Of a DNA stretch of 64,000 nt, positions 36,684-44,650 are shown in pieces. The stretch's first letter is position 1, and every line of letters starts with the position of its first letter. The position numbers and the translations under genes are program-made. This DNA is from Massilia sp. CF038 (lineage in GTDB: Bacteria; Pseudomonadota; Gammaproteobacteria; Burkholderiales; Burkholderiaceae_D). The notes under the pieces are model-generated. The model saw nothing but the letters and a program-made list of their open reading frames with translations, made no database searches and was not told where the DNA came from. The stretch is taken from the NCBI RefSeq assembly GCF_900129765.1, contig NZ_FQWU01000002.1, positions 1,488,001 through 1,552,000 on the forward strand. The letters are read 5' to 3'.

Positions 36684-38096
36684 ATGGAACGTCGGTCCAG
36701 CAAATCAGAACCTTTTTCGGCGCATCAGCCGCCGGTCAGCTTCATTCCCACCCCCAGCGCTGCCTATCGGCAGCATCGCAAAAGTGTCGCCACCCTGCTT
36801 GAACCCGGCCCTCCCCGTACCGGACTTGGCGCGGAACCGGTGCCCGTGCCATTTGGACTCGGTGCGCGCGTCCTGATGTGGCGCCAGGATCCGTCGGTGG
36901 CCGAAATCAGCACCCGCAAGGTGTTTTTGCCGGGGCTGATGCTGGACGGCCCGCGCGACGCCCGCGTCACGTTCGGCCAGCCAGGCATTGAGGCGGTCAG
37001 CCCGAATGCCTTTGGCGACTTTGTCACCACGCCCGATACGCCCCAGTTCGATGCTGTGCACACCTACGCCGTGGTGCGCCAGACGCTCACCATGTACCAG
37101 CGCGCCCTGGCCGGCAACGATGCGACCGACACGCCCTTGCCCTGGCAGTGGAATGATGGCGCCAACGTCGAACCGCTGACCATCTTCCCGTACGGTTTGC
37201 CGAATGTAATGAACGCGTTTTACAGCCGCACCGAGGCGTGCCTGAAATTTGGCGACTTCGTGCCGATCGGCCAGCCAAGCCGTGTCTACACCTGCCGCTC
37301 GCTCGATATCGTGTCGCACGAAACAGCGCACGCCGTGCTCGACGGCCTCAAGCCTGAATGGCTGTTGGCCGACAATCCGCCCCAGACGGGCGGCCTGCAC
37401 GAATCCTTCGGCGACATGACGGCGATCTTCCTGACCTTGTCGCAGCTGGACCAGTGCGAAGCCATCGTGGCGCAAACGCGCGCCCGCCTGCACGATAAAA
37501 CCTTCCTGGCAGACATTGCCGAGCAATTCGGCCTGGCACTGGGCCGCCCCAACGGCCTGCGCAACGCCGACAATGACATCACCCTGTCGCAGGCCGGCAC
37601 CGAAGTGCACGCCATTTCGCAAGTGTTCACCGGCGCCGTGTACGACGTGCTGGCCGACGTGTTTGCGCTCGAACGCGATCCCGCGCGCAAGGACGACGCG
37701 GCCGTGCTGCACCAGGTCGGCGCCGTGATACGCGGGCTGGTCCTGCGCGCTTTCATCGCCGCGCCCGACCATGCCGCCACGTACGCCGATGTAGTCAATG
37801 CCATGCTGCGCCTGGCGGTAGACGATGCATTGCCGATGGCGACCCGCAACGCGATCCGCAACCGCTTTGTACAGCGCGAAGTCGTCCAGGGCGAGGTGGA
37901 CCAGGACCATGTCGCCGGTGTCGACTTGTTACCCGGTGTGCAGGATGCGCCGGGAGCAATCCAGGACCGGCGCGCCTGTTGCGGGACGATGAACCTGGCG
38001 GAGTATTACGACGTCGAAGCCTTACTGGACGTGGAACGCGATCAGCTGGCGAAATGGTGCGCTGAAAATGGCCGGCCAGCGCCACTGCAGCCTTGA
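36684..38096 (+). CDS. HExxH gluzincin metallopeptidase, cytosolic M4/M36-like
   Basis: A 470-residue predicted zinc peptidase. The zinc helix reads SHETAHAVLDGL (His212, Glu213, His216), and 24 residues on GGLHESFGDM gives Glu240 as the third ligand, as in thermolysin-type gluzincins. AISQVFTGAVYDVLADVF, a later helix, is also typical. There is no signal peptide; the N-terminal 40 residues are proline-rich and polar. Protealysin-like M4 peptidases also lack signal peptides and are encoded beside the inhibitor emfourin, and here an emfourin-like gene follows after 15 bases. Overall similarity to M4 is weak, so the exact family is uncertain. Confidence 0.8.
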   Translation: MERRSSKSEPFSAHQPPVSFIPTPSAAYRQHRKSVATLLEPGPPRTGLGAEPVPVPFGLGARVLMWRQDPSVAEISTRKVFLPGLMLDGPRDARVTFGQPGIEAVSPNAFGDFVTTPDTPQFDAVHTYAVVRQTLTMYQRALAGNDATDTPLPWQWNDGANVEPLTIFPYGLPNVMNAFYSRTEACLKFGDFVPIGQPSRVYTCRSLDIVSHETAHAVLDGLKPEWLLADNPPQTGGLHESFGDMTAIFLTLSQLDQCEAIVAQTRARLHDKTFLADIAEQFGLALGRPNGLRNADNDITLSQAGTEVHAISQVFTGAVYDVLADVFALERDPARKDDAAVLHQVGAVIRGLVLRAFIAAPDHAATYADVVNAMLRLAVDDALPMATRNAIRNRFVQREVVQGEVDQDHVAGVDLLPGVQDAPGAIQDRRACCGTMNLAEYYDVEALLDVERDQLAKWCAENGRPAPLQP

Positions 38097-38111
38097 CATC
38101 TGGAGACAGCT

Positions 38112-38423
38112 ATGAAAATCACAGCACATTGTGCCAGCGGCCTTAGTGGCCAGGCGGAACACTACCAGGTCGACACGGCTCTGTTGCATAACGGCTCCTG
38201 CATCGAAGCCCTGCTCGACAGCGTGGAATACCTGCCCGCCGCGCGTCCGCCGCCGCTGGGCGCAGATATCGGCCAGTGGCACATCACACTCGACAACGGT
38301 CGACAGCAGCATACGGTGGCCTTCGTCGAAGATGGCAGTGCAGCCGCCTTGCCGTGGCAAACCCTGCTCACCCAGCTGCGCGCCAGCGCCGAAACGGGCT
38401 TGAACAGCCCGTTTCTCCGTTAA
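38112..38423 (+). CDS. Emfourin-like protease inhibitor
   Basis: A 103-residue soluble protein that resembles emfourin, the slow-tight inhibitor of protealysin. It starts MKITAHCASGLSGQ, then has a central Ser-Val-Glu-Tyr/Pro region (DSVEYLPA). WHITLDNGRQQHTVAFVEDG resembles the emfourin Y-x-I-x-VxDGxxxHTV block, and LLTQLRASAE fits its last helix. GGAG precedes the ATG. Position directly after a metallopeptidase gene, 15 bases away, is the strongest support. Predicted role: keep the partner enzyme silent in the cytosol. Confidence 0.66.
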   Translation: MKITAHCASGLSGQAEHYQVDTALLHNGSCIEALLDSVEYLPAARPPPLGADIGQWHITLDNGRQQHTVAFVEDGSAAALPWQTLLTQLRASAETGLNSPFLR

Positions 38424-38485
38424 AAAATCGTCAACATGCGCGCTGACCCTTGTATTTGCTTATGTATATTGTGTATAAGCCTGAT

Positions 38486-38514
38486 TTGTGGGAATAAGCG
38501 AATTGCCTTAAAAT
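38486..38514 (+). promoter_or_regulatory. Probable sigma-70 promoter of the ferredoxin gene
   Basis: TTGTGG and TAAAAT are 17 bases apart, 75 bases before the ferredoxin ATG, in an AT-rich patch unlike its surroundings. Confidence 0.6.
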
Positions 38515-38588
38515 ACAGTGCTTTGCTTTAGTAGGCGGACGTGTTACGCACCGCCAGCGCGCAGCACCCCTTTCTAGATAGGACTGTT

Positions 38589-38912
38589 ATGACCCACGTT
38601 GTCACCGAATCGTGCATCAGCTGTCGTTACACCGATTGCGTCGATGTATGCCCGGTAGATTGTTTCCGGGAAGGCCCGAATTTCCTGACGATCGACCCTG
38701 ACGAGTGCATCGACTGCGCCGTGTGCGTGGCCGAATGCCCAGTCAACGCCATTTTCGCCGAGGAAGACGTGCCGGCCGACCAGCAGCAGTTCATCAAAAT
38801 CAACGTTGAACTGGCACGCGCCTGGCCGTCCATCACCAAGACCAAGCCAGCCCTGCCAGACGCAGAGCAGTGGAAAGACGTCAAAAACAAGTTGGACCAG
38901 CTGGTACGCTAA
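38589..38912 (+). CDS. fdxA: 7Fe ferredoxin FdxA
   Basis: A 107-residue ferredoxin with one 3Fe-4S and one 4Fe-4S cluster. The first set is [17 protein letters not shown] and the second [16 protein letters not shown], in the normal FdxA arrangement; the long C-terminal helix ([12 protein letters not shown]) is also typical. The ATG at 38589 has TAGGA before it; a longer frame from 38541 begins upstream of that site and is not needed. Next on the same strand is a ferredoxin-NADP reductase, a natural electron-transfer partner. Confidence 0.95.
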   Translation: MTHVVTESCISCRYTDCVDVCPVDCFREGPNFLTIDPDECIDCAVCVAECPVNAIFAEEDVPADQQQFIKINVELARAWPSITKTKPALPDAEQWKDVKNKLDQLVR

Positions 38913-39027
38913 CACGCTCCCGGCGCCGCTGCGGCGGCGCCAGCACGATTGCGCAGGACATGGCACACTGATGCCCCTGACGCGGTGCAACATCGCACTA
39001 CCATTCAAAATCAACAGGAAGTAACGC

Positions 39028-40125
39028 ATGTCTATTACCGCCACCCACGAAGCGGGCAGCATTGCTGCCAACAGTACCTTTGCCGGCGCCATCGAAACCG
39101 ATGCCGTGATTATCGGCGCGGGCCCGGTCGGCCTGTTCCAGGTGTTCGAACTCGGCCTGCTGGAAATCAAGGCTCACGTGATCGATTCGCTGGCAGCGGT
39201 AGGCGGACAATGCGTTGAACTCTATCCTGACAAGCCGATCTACGACATCCCTGCCGTGCCTGTCTGTACCGGCCAGGAACTGACCGACAACCTGCTCAAG
39301 CAGATCGAACCGTTCGAACCAACGTTCCACCTGGGCCAGGAAGTCACCGGCGTGCAGCGTCGTGAAGACAGCCGTTTCAACGTTGAAACCTCGACCGGCA
39401 CCCGCTTCATCACGAAGACCATCTTTATCGCCGCTGGCGTCGGTTCGTTCCAGGCGCGTACGATCAAGGTGGATGGCATCGAAGTGTATGAAGGTTCGCA
39501 GCTGCACTACCGCGTGAAAGATCCAAGCCTCTTTGAAGGCAAGAACCTGGTCATCTGCGGCGGCGGTGACTCCGCGCTGGACTGGGCACTGAACTTCGTT
39601 GGCAAGGCTGAATCGGTTGTGCTGCTGCACCGCCGCGAAGACTTCCGCGCTGCGCCAGCATCGGTGGCCAAGATGAAGGCTCTGTGCGATGCCTACGAAA
39701 TGCAACTGATCACCGGCCAGGTGACTGGCTTTGACGAAAAAGACGGCAAGCTGGCCGAAGTGAAGGTCACCGGTGCCGATGGCGTCACCCGCCGCGTACC
39801 GCTCGACATGCTGCTCGTGTTCTTCGGTTTGTCGCCAAAACTGGGCCCGATCGCGGAATGGGGCCTCGATATCGAGCGTCGCCAGCTCAAGGTGCAAAAC
39901 ACCGAAAAGTTCGAAACCAATGTACCGGGCATCTTCGCCGTGGGTGACATCAACACCTACCCAGGCAAGAAGAAGCTGATTCTGTCGGGCTTCCACGAAG
40001 CTGCTCTGGCCGCTTTCGGCGCTGCACCATATATCTTCCCGGACAAGAAGATCCACATGCAGTACACCACCACCTCGCCGAAGCTGCACAAGATTCTCGG
40101 TGTGGAAAGTCCTGTATTTGACTGA
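39028..40125 (+). CDS. Ferredoxin-NADP reductase, thioredoxin-reductase-like type
   Basis: A 365-residue flavoprotein passing electrons between NADPH and ferredoxin. It has the FAD motif [17 protein letters not shown], then [18 protein letters not shown], a mark of this group. The NADPH motif is [17 protein letters not shown] with [24 protein letters not shown] binds FAD ribityl. The CxxC of true thioredoxin reductase is absent, as expected for this type of FNR. AGGAAG precedes the ATG. Codon choice is like that of highly expressed genes. It follows fdxA by 115 bases and may share its promoter. Confidence 0.94.
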   Translation: MSITATHEAGSIAANSTFAGAIETDAVIIGAGPVGLFQVFELGLLEIKAHVIDSLAAVGGQCVELYPDKPIYDIPAVPVCTGQELTDNLLKQIEPFEPTFHLGQEVTGVQRREDSRFNVETSTGTRFITKTIFIAAGVGSFQARTIKVDGIEVYEGSQLHYRVKDPSLFEGKNLVICGGGDSALDWALNFVGKAESVVLLHRREDFRAAPASVAKMKALCDAYEMQLITGQVTGFDEKDGKLAEVKVTGADGVTRRVPLDMLLVFFGLSPKLGPIAEWGLDIERRQLKVQNTEKFETNVPGIFAVGDINTYPGKKKLILSGFHEAALAAFGAAPYIFPDKKIHMQYTTTSPKLHKILGVESPVFD

Positions 40126-40152
40126 CATTGTTCAGTAACTCGCACGCAACAG

Positions 40153-40181
40153 ATGCCCCGCTCAGTCGGGGCATTTTTTTT
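40153..40181 (+). terminator. Rho-independent terminator after the ferredoxin reductase gene
   Basis: ATGCCCCG and CGGGGCAT pair around a six-base loop, followed by seven T residues, 27 bases after the stop. Confidence 0.93.
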
Positions 40182-40384
40182 ATGCGTTAGGTAGCTCATA
40201 AACGCAGTGCAGCATACTGTGTTAAAACTGGTTAACGCTTACGGATTCCTTACGCGAAATTCCAGTGATGCTGGATTTCCAATAGGCACCCAAAATTGCA
40301 AGTTGCCTTTCCCAAATAGCCTATAATCGGCGGGCGGGAGCTGCAAACGATTGCAAGCCAACCGATCATTTTGAAGGAATATGT

Positions 40385-41620
40385 ATGCTTTACCAATTGC
40401 ACGAGATGCAACGCTCATTCCTGACTCCGTTGATGCAGTGGGCTGATGCCTCAGCGAAGTTGTTCTCCAATCCCGTGTCGCCCCTGGCCCACACGCCGTT
40501 CGCGCAGCGTATCGCTGCCGGTTACGAGCTGATGTACCGCCTCGGCAAAGATTACGAAAAACCAGCCTTCGAGATCCGTTCTGTCGTCATCGGCGGCGAA
40601 CCCGTCGGCATCATGGAACACACGGTCGAAGAACGTCCGTTCTGCAAACTGCTGCATTTCAAGAAAGACTTGAGCGACAAACAGTTCGCCAAGCTGAAGC
40701 AGCCAAAGGTGCTGGTCGTTGCACCGCTGTCCGGCCACCACGCCACGCTGCTGCGCGACACCGTGCGCGCGCTGCTGGTCGAACACGACGTCTACATCAC
40801 CGACTGGACCGATGCGCGCATGGTCCCGGCGACCGAAGGCCCGTTCCACCTGGACGACTATATCTACTACGTACAGGATTTCATTCGCCTGCTTGCACCC
40901 GATCTGCATGTGATTTCGGTGTGCCAGCCAACGGTTCCGGTATTGGCCGCCATTTCACTGATGGCCACTGCCAAGGATCCGCAGCTGCCGAAGACCATGA
41001 CCATGATGGGCGGCCCGATCGACCCGCGCCGCTCGCCGACCGCCGTCAACGATCTGGCGACCGAAAAGGCGTACTCGTGGTTTGAGAACACGGTCATCTA
41101 TTCGGTGCCCGCCAACTACCCTGGTTACGGGCGCCGCGTGTATCCGGGCTTCCTGCAGCATGCGGGCTTCATCGCCATGAACCCCGGCCGTCACGCGCAG
41201 AGCCATCGCGAGTTCTACATGCACCTGGTGACCGGTGACGACGAACCGGCCGAAGGTCACCGCAAGTTCTACGACGAGTACAACGCGGTGCTTGATATGC
41301 CTGCTGAATATTATCTGGACACGATCAAGACCGTGTTCCAGGACTTCAGCCTGCCGAAGGGCACCTGGATGGTGGGTGGCCAGCTGGTACGGCCGCAAGA
41401 CATCACCAACGTGGCGCTGCTGACCGTCGAAGGCGAGCTGGACGACATCTCCGGTGCTGGCCAGACCCAGGCGGCGCATGATCTGTGCACCGGCATTCCG
41501 GCTGACATGCAGCAGGATTATGTGGCGCCGGGTGCCGGCCACTACGGCATCTTCTCGGGCCGGCGCTGGCGCGAGACGATCTGTCCGAAGATTGGCGAGT
41601 TCATCCGCCAGCACGGGTAA
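40385..41620 (+). CDS. phaZ: Intracellular polyhydroxybutyrate depolymerase PhaZ
   Basis: PhaZ breaks down native PHB granules to release hydroxybutyrate units. The 411-residue protein lacks a signal peptide, as expected of the intracellular enzyme. It begins MLYQLHEMQRSFLTPLMQWAD, a known start of this family. The nucleophile is a cysteine in ISVCQPTVPV (Cys180), in place of the lipase-box serine, as in PhaZa1 of Cupriavidus. The His is in PGAGHYGIFSGRRW near the end, and VEGELDDISG probably holds the acid. AAGGA precedes the ATG, and a TATAAT lies at 40322-40327. A terminator follows. Confidence 0.95.
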   Translation: MLYQLHEMQRSFLTPLMQWADASAKLFSNPVSPLAHTPFAQRIAAGYELMYRLGKDYEKPAFEIRSVVIGGEPVGIMEHTVEERPFCKLLHFKKDLSDKQFAKLKQPKVLVVAPLSGHHATLLRDTVRALLVEHDVYITDWTDARMVPATEGPFHLDDYIYYVQDFIRLLAPDLHVISVCQPTVPVLAAISLMATAKDPQLPKTMTMMGGPIDPRRSPTAVNDLATEKAYSWFENTVIYSVPANYPGYGRRVYPGFLQHAGFIAMNPGRHAQSHREFYMHLVTGDDEPAEGHRKFYDEYNAVLDMPAEYYLDTIKTVFQDFSLPKGTWMVGGQLVRPQDITNVALLTVEGELDDISGAGQTQAAHDLCTGIPADMQQDYVAPGAGHYGIFSGRRWRETICPKIGEFIRQHG

Positions 41621-41622
41621 AC

Positions 41623-41652
41623 AAAATGCCGCGAACTTCGCGGCATTTTTTT
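41623..41652 (+). terminator. Rho-independent terminator after phaZ
   Basis: AAATGCCGCGA and TCGCGGCATTT pair around a three-base loop with a T run. It begins three bases after the phaZ stop and touches the first copy of the tandem repeat. Confidence 0.92.
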
Positions 41653-41655
41653 CGC

Positions 41656-42101
41656 ACATCGCCCTCGCGAAGGCGGGGGCCCACACCACGCTGAACAACT
41701 TCGGCGGCATGCTATAGGCCCCCGCCTCCGCGAGGGCGATGCGCTAACGGCGACGCGACCATCCCCCAGCAGCAACATCGCCCTCGCGAAGGCGGGGGCC
41801 TATTCCACGCTGAACAACTTCGGTAACGTGGAATAGGTCCCCGCCTTCGCGAGGACGACGCGCCAACGGCGACGCGACCATCCCTTCAGCAACCACATCG
41901 CCCTCGCGAAGGCGGGGGCCTATTCCACGCTGAACAACTTCGGTAACGTGGAATGGCTCCCCGCCTTCGCGAGGACGATGCGCTAACGGCCACGCCCCCT
42001 ATCCCTCCGGCAGCAACATCGCCCTCGCGAAGGCGGGGGCCCATACCGTGCTGAACAACTTCGGTAACGCGGAATAGGTCCCCGCCTCCGCGAGGACGAT
42101 G
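41656..42101. repeat. Tandem array of four palindromic repeat copies
   Basis: Four full palindromes start at about 41656, 41775, 41895 and 42016, a period of 119-121 bases. Each has outer arms CATCGCCCTCGCGAAGG / CCTYCGCGAGGRCGAYG around an inner stem. All four share the loop CTGAACAACTTCGG. Linkers of 35 bases (GCTAACGGCGACGCGACCATCCC type) are also nearly the same. It fills the 507-base gap between phaZ and rsxB. It is not a CRISPR: the spacers are alike and no cas gene is near. Confidence 0.93.
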
Positions 42102-42127
42102 TCGCTCTTGGCGACTATAATATCGCC

Positions 42128-42799
42128 ATGTCCGCAACAAAAACCCTCGCAGACCAGGTCGAAGACCTTTTGCCGCAAACCCAGTGCACCAAGTGCGGGT
42201 TCGCAGCCTGCCGCCCTTACGCGGAAGCCATCGCCGACGGCAGCGCCAACATCAACCAGTGCCCGCCTGGCGGCATGGAAGGTGTGCGCCGCCTGTCCGC
42301 ACTTACCGGCCGTCCCGTCATCCCGATCAACCCCGTCAACGGTATCGAACGCCCACGTCCGGTCGCCTTCATCGACGAAGCGCTGTGCATCGGCTGCACC
42401 CTGTGCATGCAAGCCTGCCCGGTGGACGCCATCCTGGGCGCGAACAAGCAGATGCACACGATCCTGCCCAGCCTGTGCACCGGCTGCGACCTGTGCGTGG
42501 CACCCTGCCCGGTCGACTGCATCACCATGATGCCGGTCACCGGCGAGCGCACCGGCTGGAACGCGTGGTCACAGGAGCAGGCTGACGACGCCCGCTCGCG
42601 TCACGACTTCCGCACCCTGCGCCTGGCACGCGAACGGGCCGAGAACGATGCGCGCCTTGCCGCCAAGGCGGCCGCCAAAATGAAGGAAGTGGTGGCCGAA
42701 GTGACCAATACGCCGGAAGAACTGGCAGAAAAAGAACGCAAGCGCGCCATCATCGCCGCCGCTATGGAGCGCGCCCGCCAGAAAGCCCAAGGTCAATGA
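42128..42799 (+). CDS. rsxB: RnfB/RsxB-type electron transport ferredoxin protein
   Basis: A 223-residue iron-sulfur protein. The first part has the four-Cys 4Fe-4S domain ([16 protein letters not shown] then QCPPGG). Two bacterial-ferredoxin clusters follow: [16 protein letters not shown] and [15 protein letters not shown]. The C-terminal 80 residues form a charged, Ala/Lys/Glu-rich helix. The N-terminal membrane helix of true RnfB is absent, and no rnfA, C, D, G or E gene is near. In betaproteobacteria this stand-alone form next to nth is common. A perfect TATAAT ends seven bases before the ATG. It overlaps nth by four bases. Confidence 0.88.
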   Translation: MSATKTLADQVEDLLPQTQCTKCGFAACRPYAEAIADGSANINQCPPGGMEGVRRLSALTGRPVIPINPVNGIERPRPVAFIDEALCIGCTLCMQACPVDAILGANKQMHTILPSLCTGCDLCVAPCPVDCITMMPVTGERTGWNAWSQEQADDARSRHDFRTLRLARERAENDARLAAKAAAKMKEVVAEVTNTPEELAEKERKRAIIAAAMERARQKAQGQ

Positions 42800-43443
42800 A
42801 TCCCGCCAAACGCCAAGCCATCTTCGAGCGCCTGCGCGCTGCCAATCCATCCCCCAAAACCGAACTGGAATACACGACCCCATTCGAATTGCTGATTGCC
42901 GTGCTGCTGTCGGCGCAAGCAACCGACGTGGGTGTGAACAAGGCCACGCGCAAGCTGTACCCGGTTGCCAATACGCCGCAGGCGATTCTGGATCTGGGCC
43001 TGGACGGCCTGAAGGAATATATCAACACGATTGGCCTGTATCCCACCAAGGCCAAGAACGTGATCGCCACCTGCCAACTTCTGGTAGACCAGTATGGCGG
43101 CGAAGTGCCGCGCACGCGCGAGGAGCTTGAGCAGTTGCCAGGCGTGGGCCGCAAGACGGCCAATGTGGTCCTGAACACCGCGTTTGGCGAGCTGGCCATG
43201 GCGGTGGACACGCACATCTTCCGCGTGTCGAACCGGACCAAGCTGGCGCCAGGAAAGGACGTGGTGGAAGTCGAGCACAAGCTGATGAAGTTCGTGCCCC
43301 AGGAATTTTTACTGGACGCGCACCACTGGCTGATTCTACACGGCCGCTATACCTGCATTGCGCGCAAACCAAAGTGCTGGAACTGCGTGATTGTCGATCT
43401 GTGCGAATTCAAACAAAAGACCCCAGCGCCCGAGGGTCTTTGA
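42796..43443 (+). CDS. nth: Endonuclease III
   Basis: Nth is a DNA glycosylase/AP lyase that removes oxidised pyrimidines in base-excision repair. The 215-residue protein has the helix-hairpin-helix [14 protein letters not shown] with catalytic Lys120 and the catalytic Asp138 in [12 protein letters not shown]. These are at the same positions as in the E. coli enzyme. The 4Fe-4S cluster is [17 protein letters not shown] near the C terminus. The ATG overlaps the rsxB stop (ATGA), so RsxB may help maintain or reduce the cluster; that link is inference. Confidence 0.97.
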   Translation: MNPAKRQAIFERLRAANPSPKTELEYTTPFELLIAVLLSAQATDVGVNKATRKLYPVANTPQAILDLGLDGLKEYINTIGLYPTKAKNVIATCQLLVDQYGGEVPRTREELEQLPGVGRKTANVVLNTAFGELAMAVDTHIFRVSNRTKLAPGKDVVEVEHKLMKFVPQEFLLDAHHWLILHGRYTCIARKPKCWNCVIVDLCEFKQKTPAPEGL

Positions 43444-43451
43444 TCAGCCAC

Positions 43452-43479
43452 CACATCGCCCTCGCGAAGGCGGGGGCCT
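43452..43479. repeat. Dispersed palindromic repeat, left half only
   Basis: CATCGCCCTCGCGAAGG and GGGGGCCTA match the left half of the family, then similarity stops. The minus-strand stop codon of the DUF4272 gene (43478-43480) is formed by its inner edge. A right half is found 1.1 kb away on the other side of that gene. Confidence 0.8.
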
Positions 43480-44557
43480 AAGTCGGCGTATCCACATCAT
43501 CCCACTGCGCATGCTGGAAGCGCACCAGCCAGTTCAGCGCGTGATGCCGTTCCGAGACAACGCCCGCATCGATGCCCTCGATTTCCGGCTGCGCCTTGCG
43601 GCGCCGTTCCCGAATCGACCAGTGCAAACGATAGTGCAAATCAAGCGCATCGAGGATCTCCCCAGGATCGCGCAGCTTCCCTTTGCTCAGCTCACCCAGC
43701 AAGCGCACACACTCACCCGCATCGCATGGCTGCGGGGGATATGGCAGCTCGGGCGCCAGTCCCAGCGACCACAGTAATAGATACACCGCTTCATAGCGCC
43801 AAAGCAGCTGCACGCTCTGGTGCTGCGTGGGCGCGTCCAGCTCAAGGTAGGCTTGCTCGGCAGCGGAAAGATGGTCGTCCGCGCCCAGAATTTTACTGAA
43901 CAGCTCATCCACGCTCATCGGCTGCCCGGCCAGGCATGACTCGGCCCGCAGTGCGCATACCAGCAAGGCCTTGATACGGCCAGCGATCTCCTCTTCGCTG
44001 CGCAGAACGAGCTCTTTCTCGCACACCAAGGGCGGCAGACTGGCACCTGTTTCAACACCAGCAGCCGCCAGCTTGCCTTCGATGCGCGCCTTGCGCGCCA
44101 GTGCCTGCTCCGGATATGGTTCGCTCGCGCCGGCGGCGCTGCTGCCGTCACCGGCGTGCACCAGCACCAGACCATCCGGGTCAAGCACATGCCCATCCGG
44201 GAGGAACAGCAGCGCATTGGCCTTGCGCGCCCACGCGTACAGCGCGGGCATTTCGCCCGGCGCGACCCACAGGCTGGCATGCTGCTGCACGCGCTGCAGG
44301 TGCAAGATGGCGTGGTATTTGTGACTCGACATTTCGGGGGTGCCGCGCGACAGCACATAACCGCAAAAGCCATCCAGATGCGTCAGTAACTCAGGATCGG
44401 ACAGGTCGCGCCGGTTATTGAGCACGTGGCCAAATTCAGGCTTGGGCAATGCCAGCAAGGTGCTGTAGGCATTCACCAGAATCATGTCGTCGGTGGCTTT
44501 GGTCGCTGCGATGTCGTCTGGCGCGCGCCGGAACAGGTTTTTGAGTCGTTCGATCAT
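43478..44557 (-). CDS. DUF4272 domain protein
   Basis: A 359-residue soluble protein. The C-terminal half (about 180-340) resembles DUF4272: RSEEEIAGRIKALLVCALRA, LSAAEQAYLELDAPTQHQSV, and LLWRYEAVYLLLWSLGLAPELP. The N-terminal part has FGHVLNNRRDLSDPELLTHLDGFCGYVL and no known domain. No catalytic motif is obvious. It sits alone between two half copies of the palindromic repeat. The ATG at 44557 has no strong ribosome-binding site. Confidence 0.78.
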   Translation of the reverse strand: MIERLKNLFRRAPDDIAATKATDDMILVNAYSTLLALPKPEFGHVLNNRRDLSDPELLTHLDGFCGYVLSRGTPEMSSHKYHAILHLQRVQQHASLWVAPGEMPALYAWARKANALLFLPDGHVLDPDGLVLVHAGDGSSAAGASEPYPEQALARKARIEGKLAAAGVETGASLPPLVCEKELVLRSEEEIAGRIKALLVCALRAESCLAGQPMSVDELFSKILGADDHLSAAEQAYLELDAPTQHQSVQLLWRYEAVYLLLWSLGLAPELPYPPQPCDAGECVRLLGELSKGKLRDPGEILDALDLHYRLHWSIRERRRKAQPEIEGIDAGVVSERHHALNWLVRFQHAQWDDVDTPT

Positions 44558-44610
44558 GGGCGTGTCGATAGTTGGTCGGTAGGTCGGTCGCGATCGGCCG
44601 GCGCATGCGT

Positions 44611-44641
44611 GGTATGGGCCCCCGCCTGCGCGAGGGCGACG
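44611..44641. repeat. Dispersed palindromic repeat, right half only
   Basis: ATGGGCCCCCGCCTGCGCG and AGGGCGACG match the right half of the family, with no left half next to it. It is in the orientation that would complete the half copy at 43452-43479. Confidence 0.8.
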
Positions 44642-44650
44642 TTATTTCGA

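Noticed and set aside
41656-42101. CRISPR array
   Set aside because: Repeats are about 85-base palindromes, spacers are nearly identical and there are no cas genes; it is a tandem REP-like array.
42128-42799. A full Rnf complex locus
   Set aside because: Only the RnfB-like protein is present, and it lacks the membrane helix; no other rnf gene is in the window.
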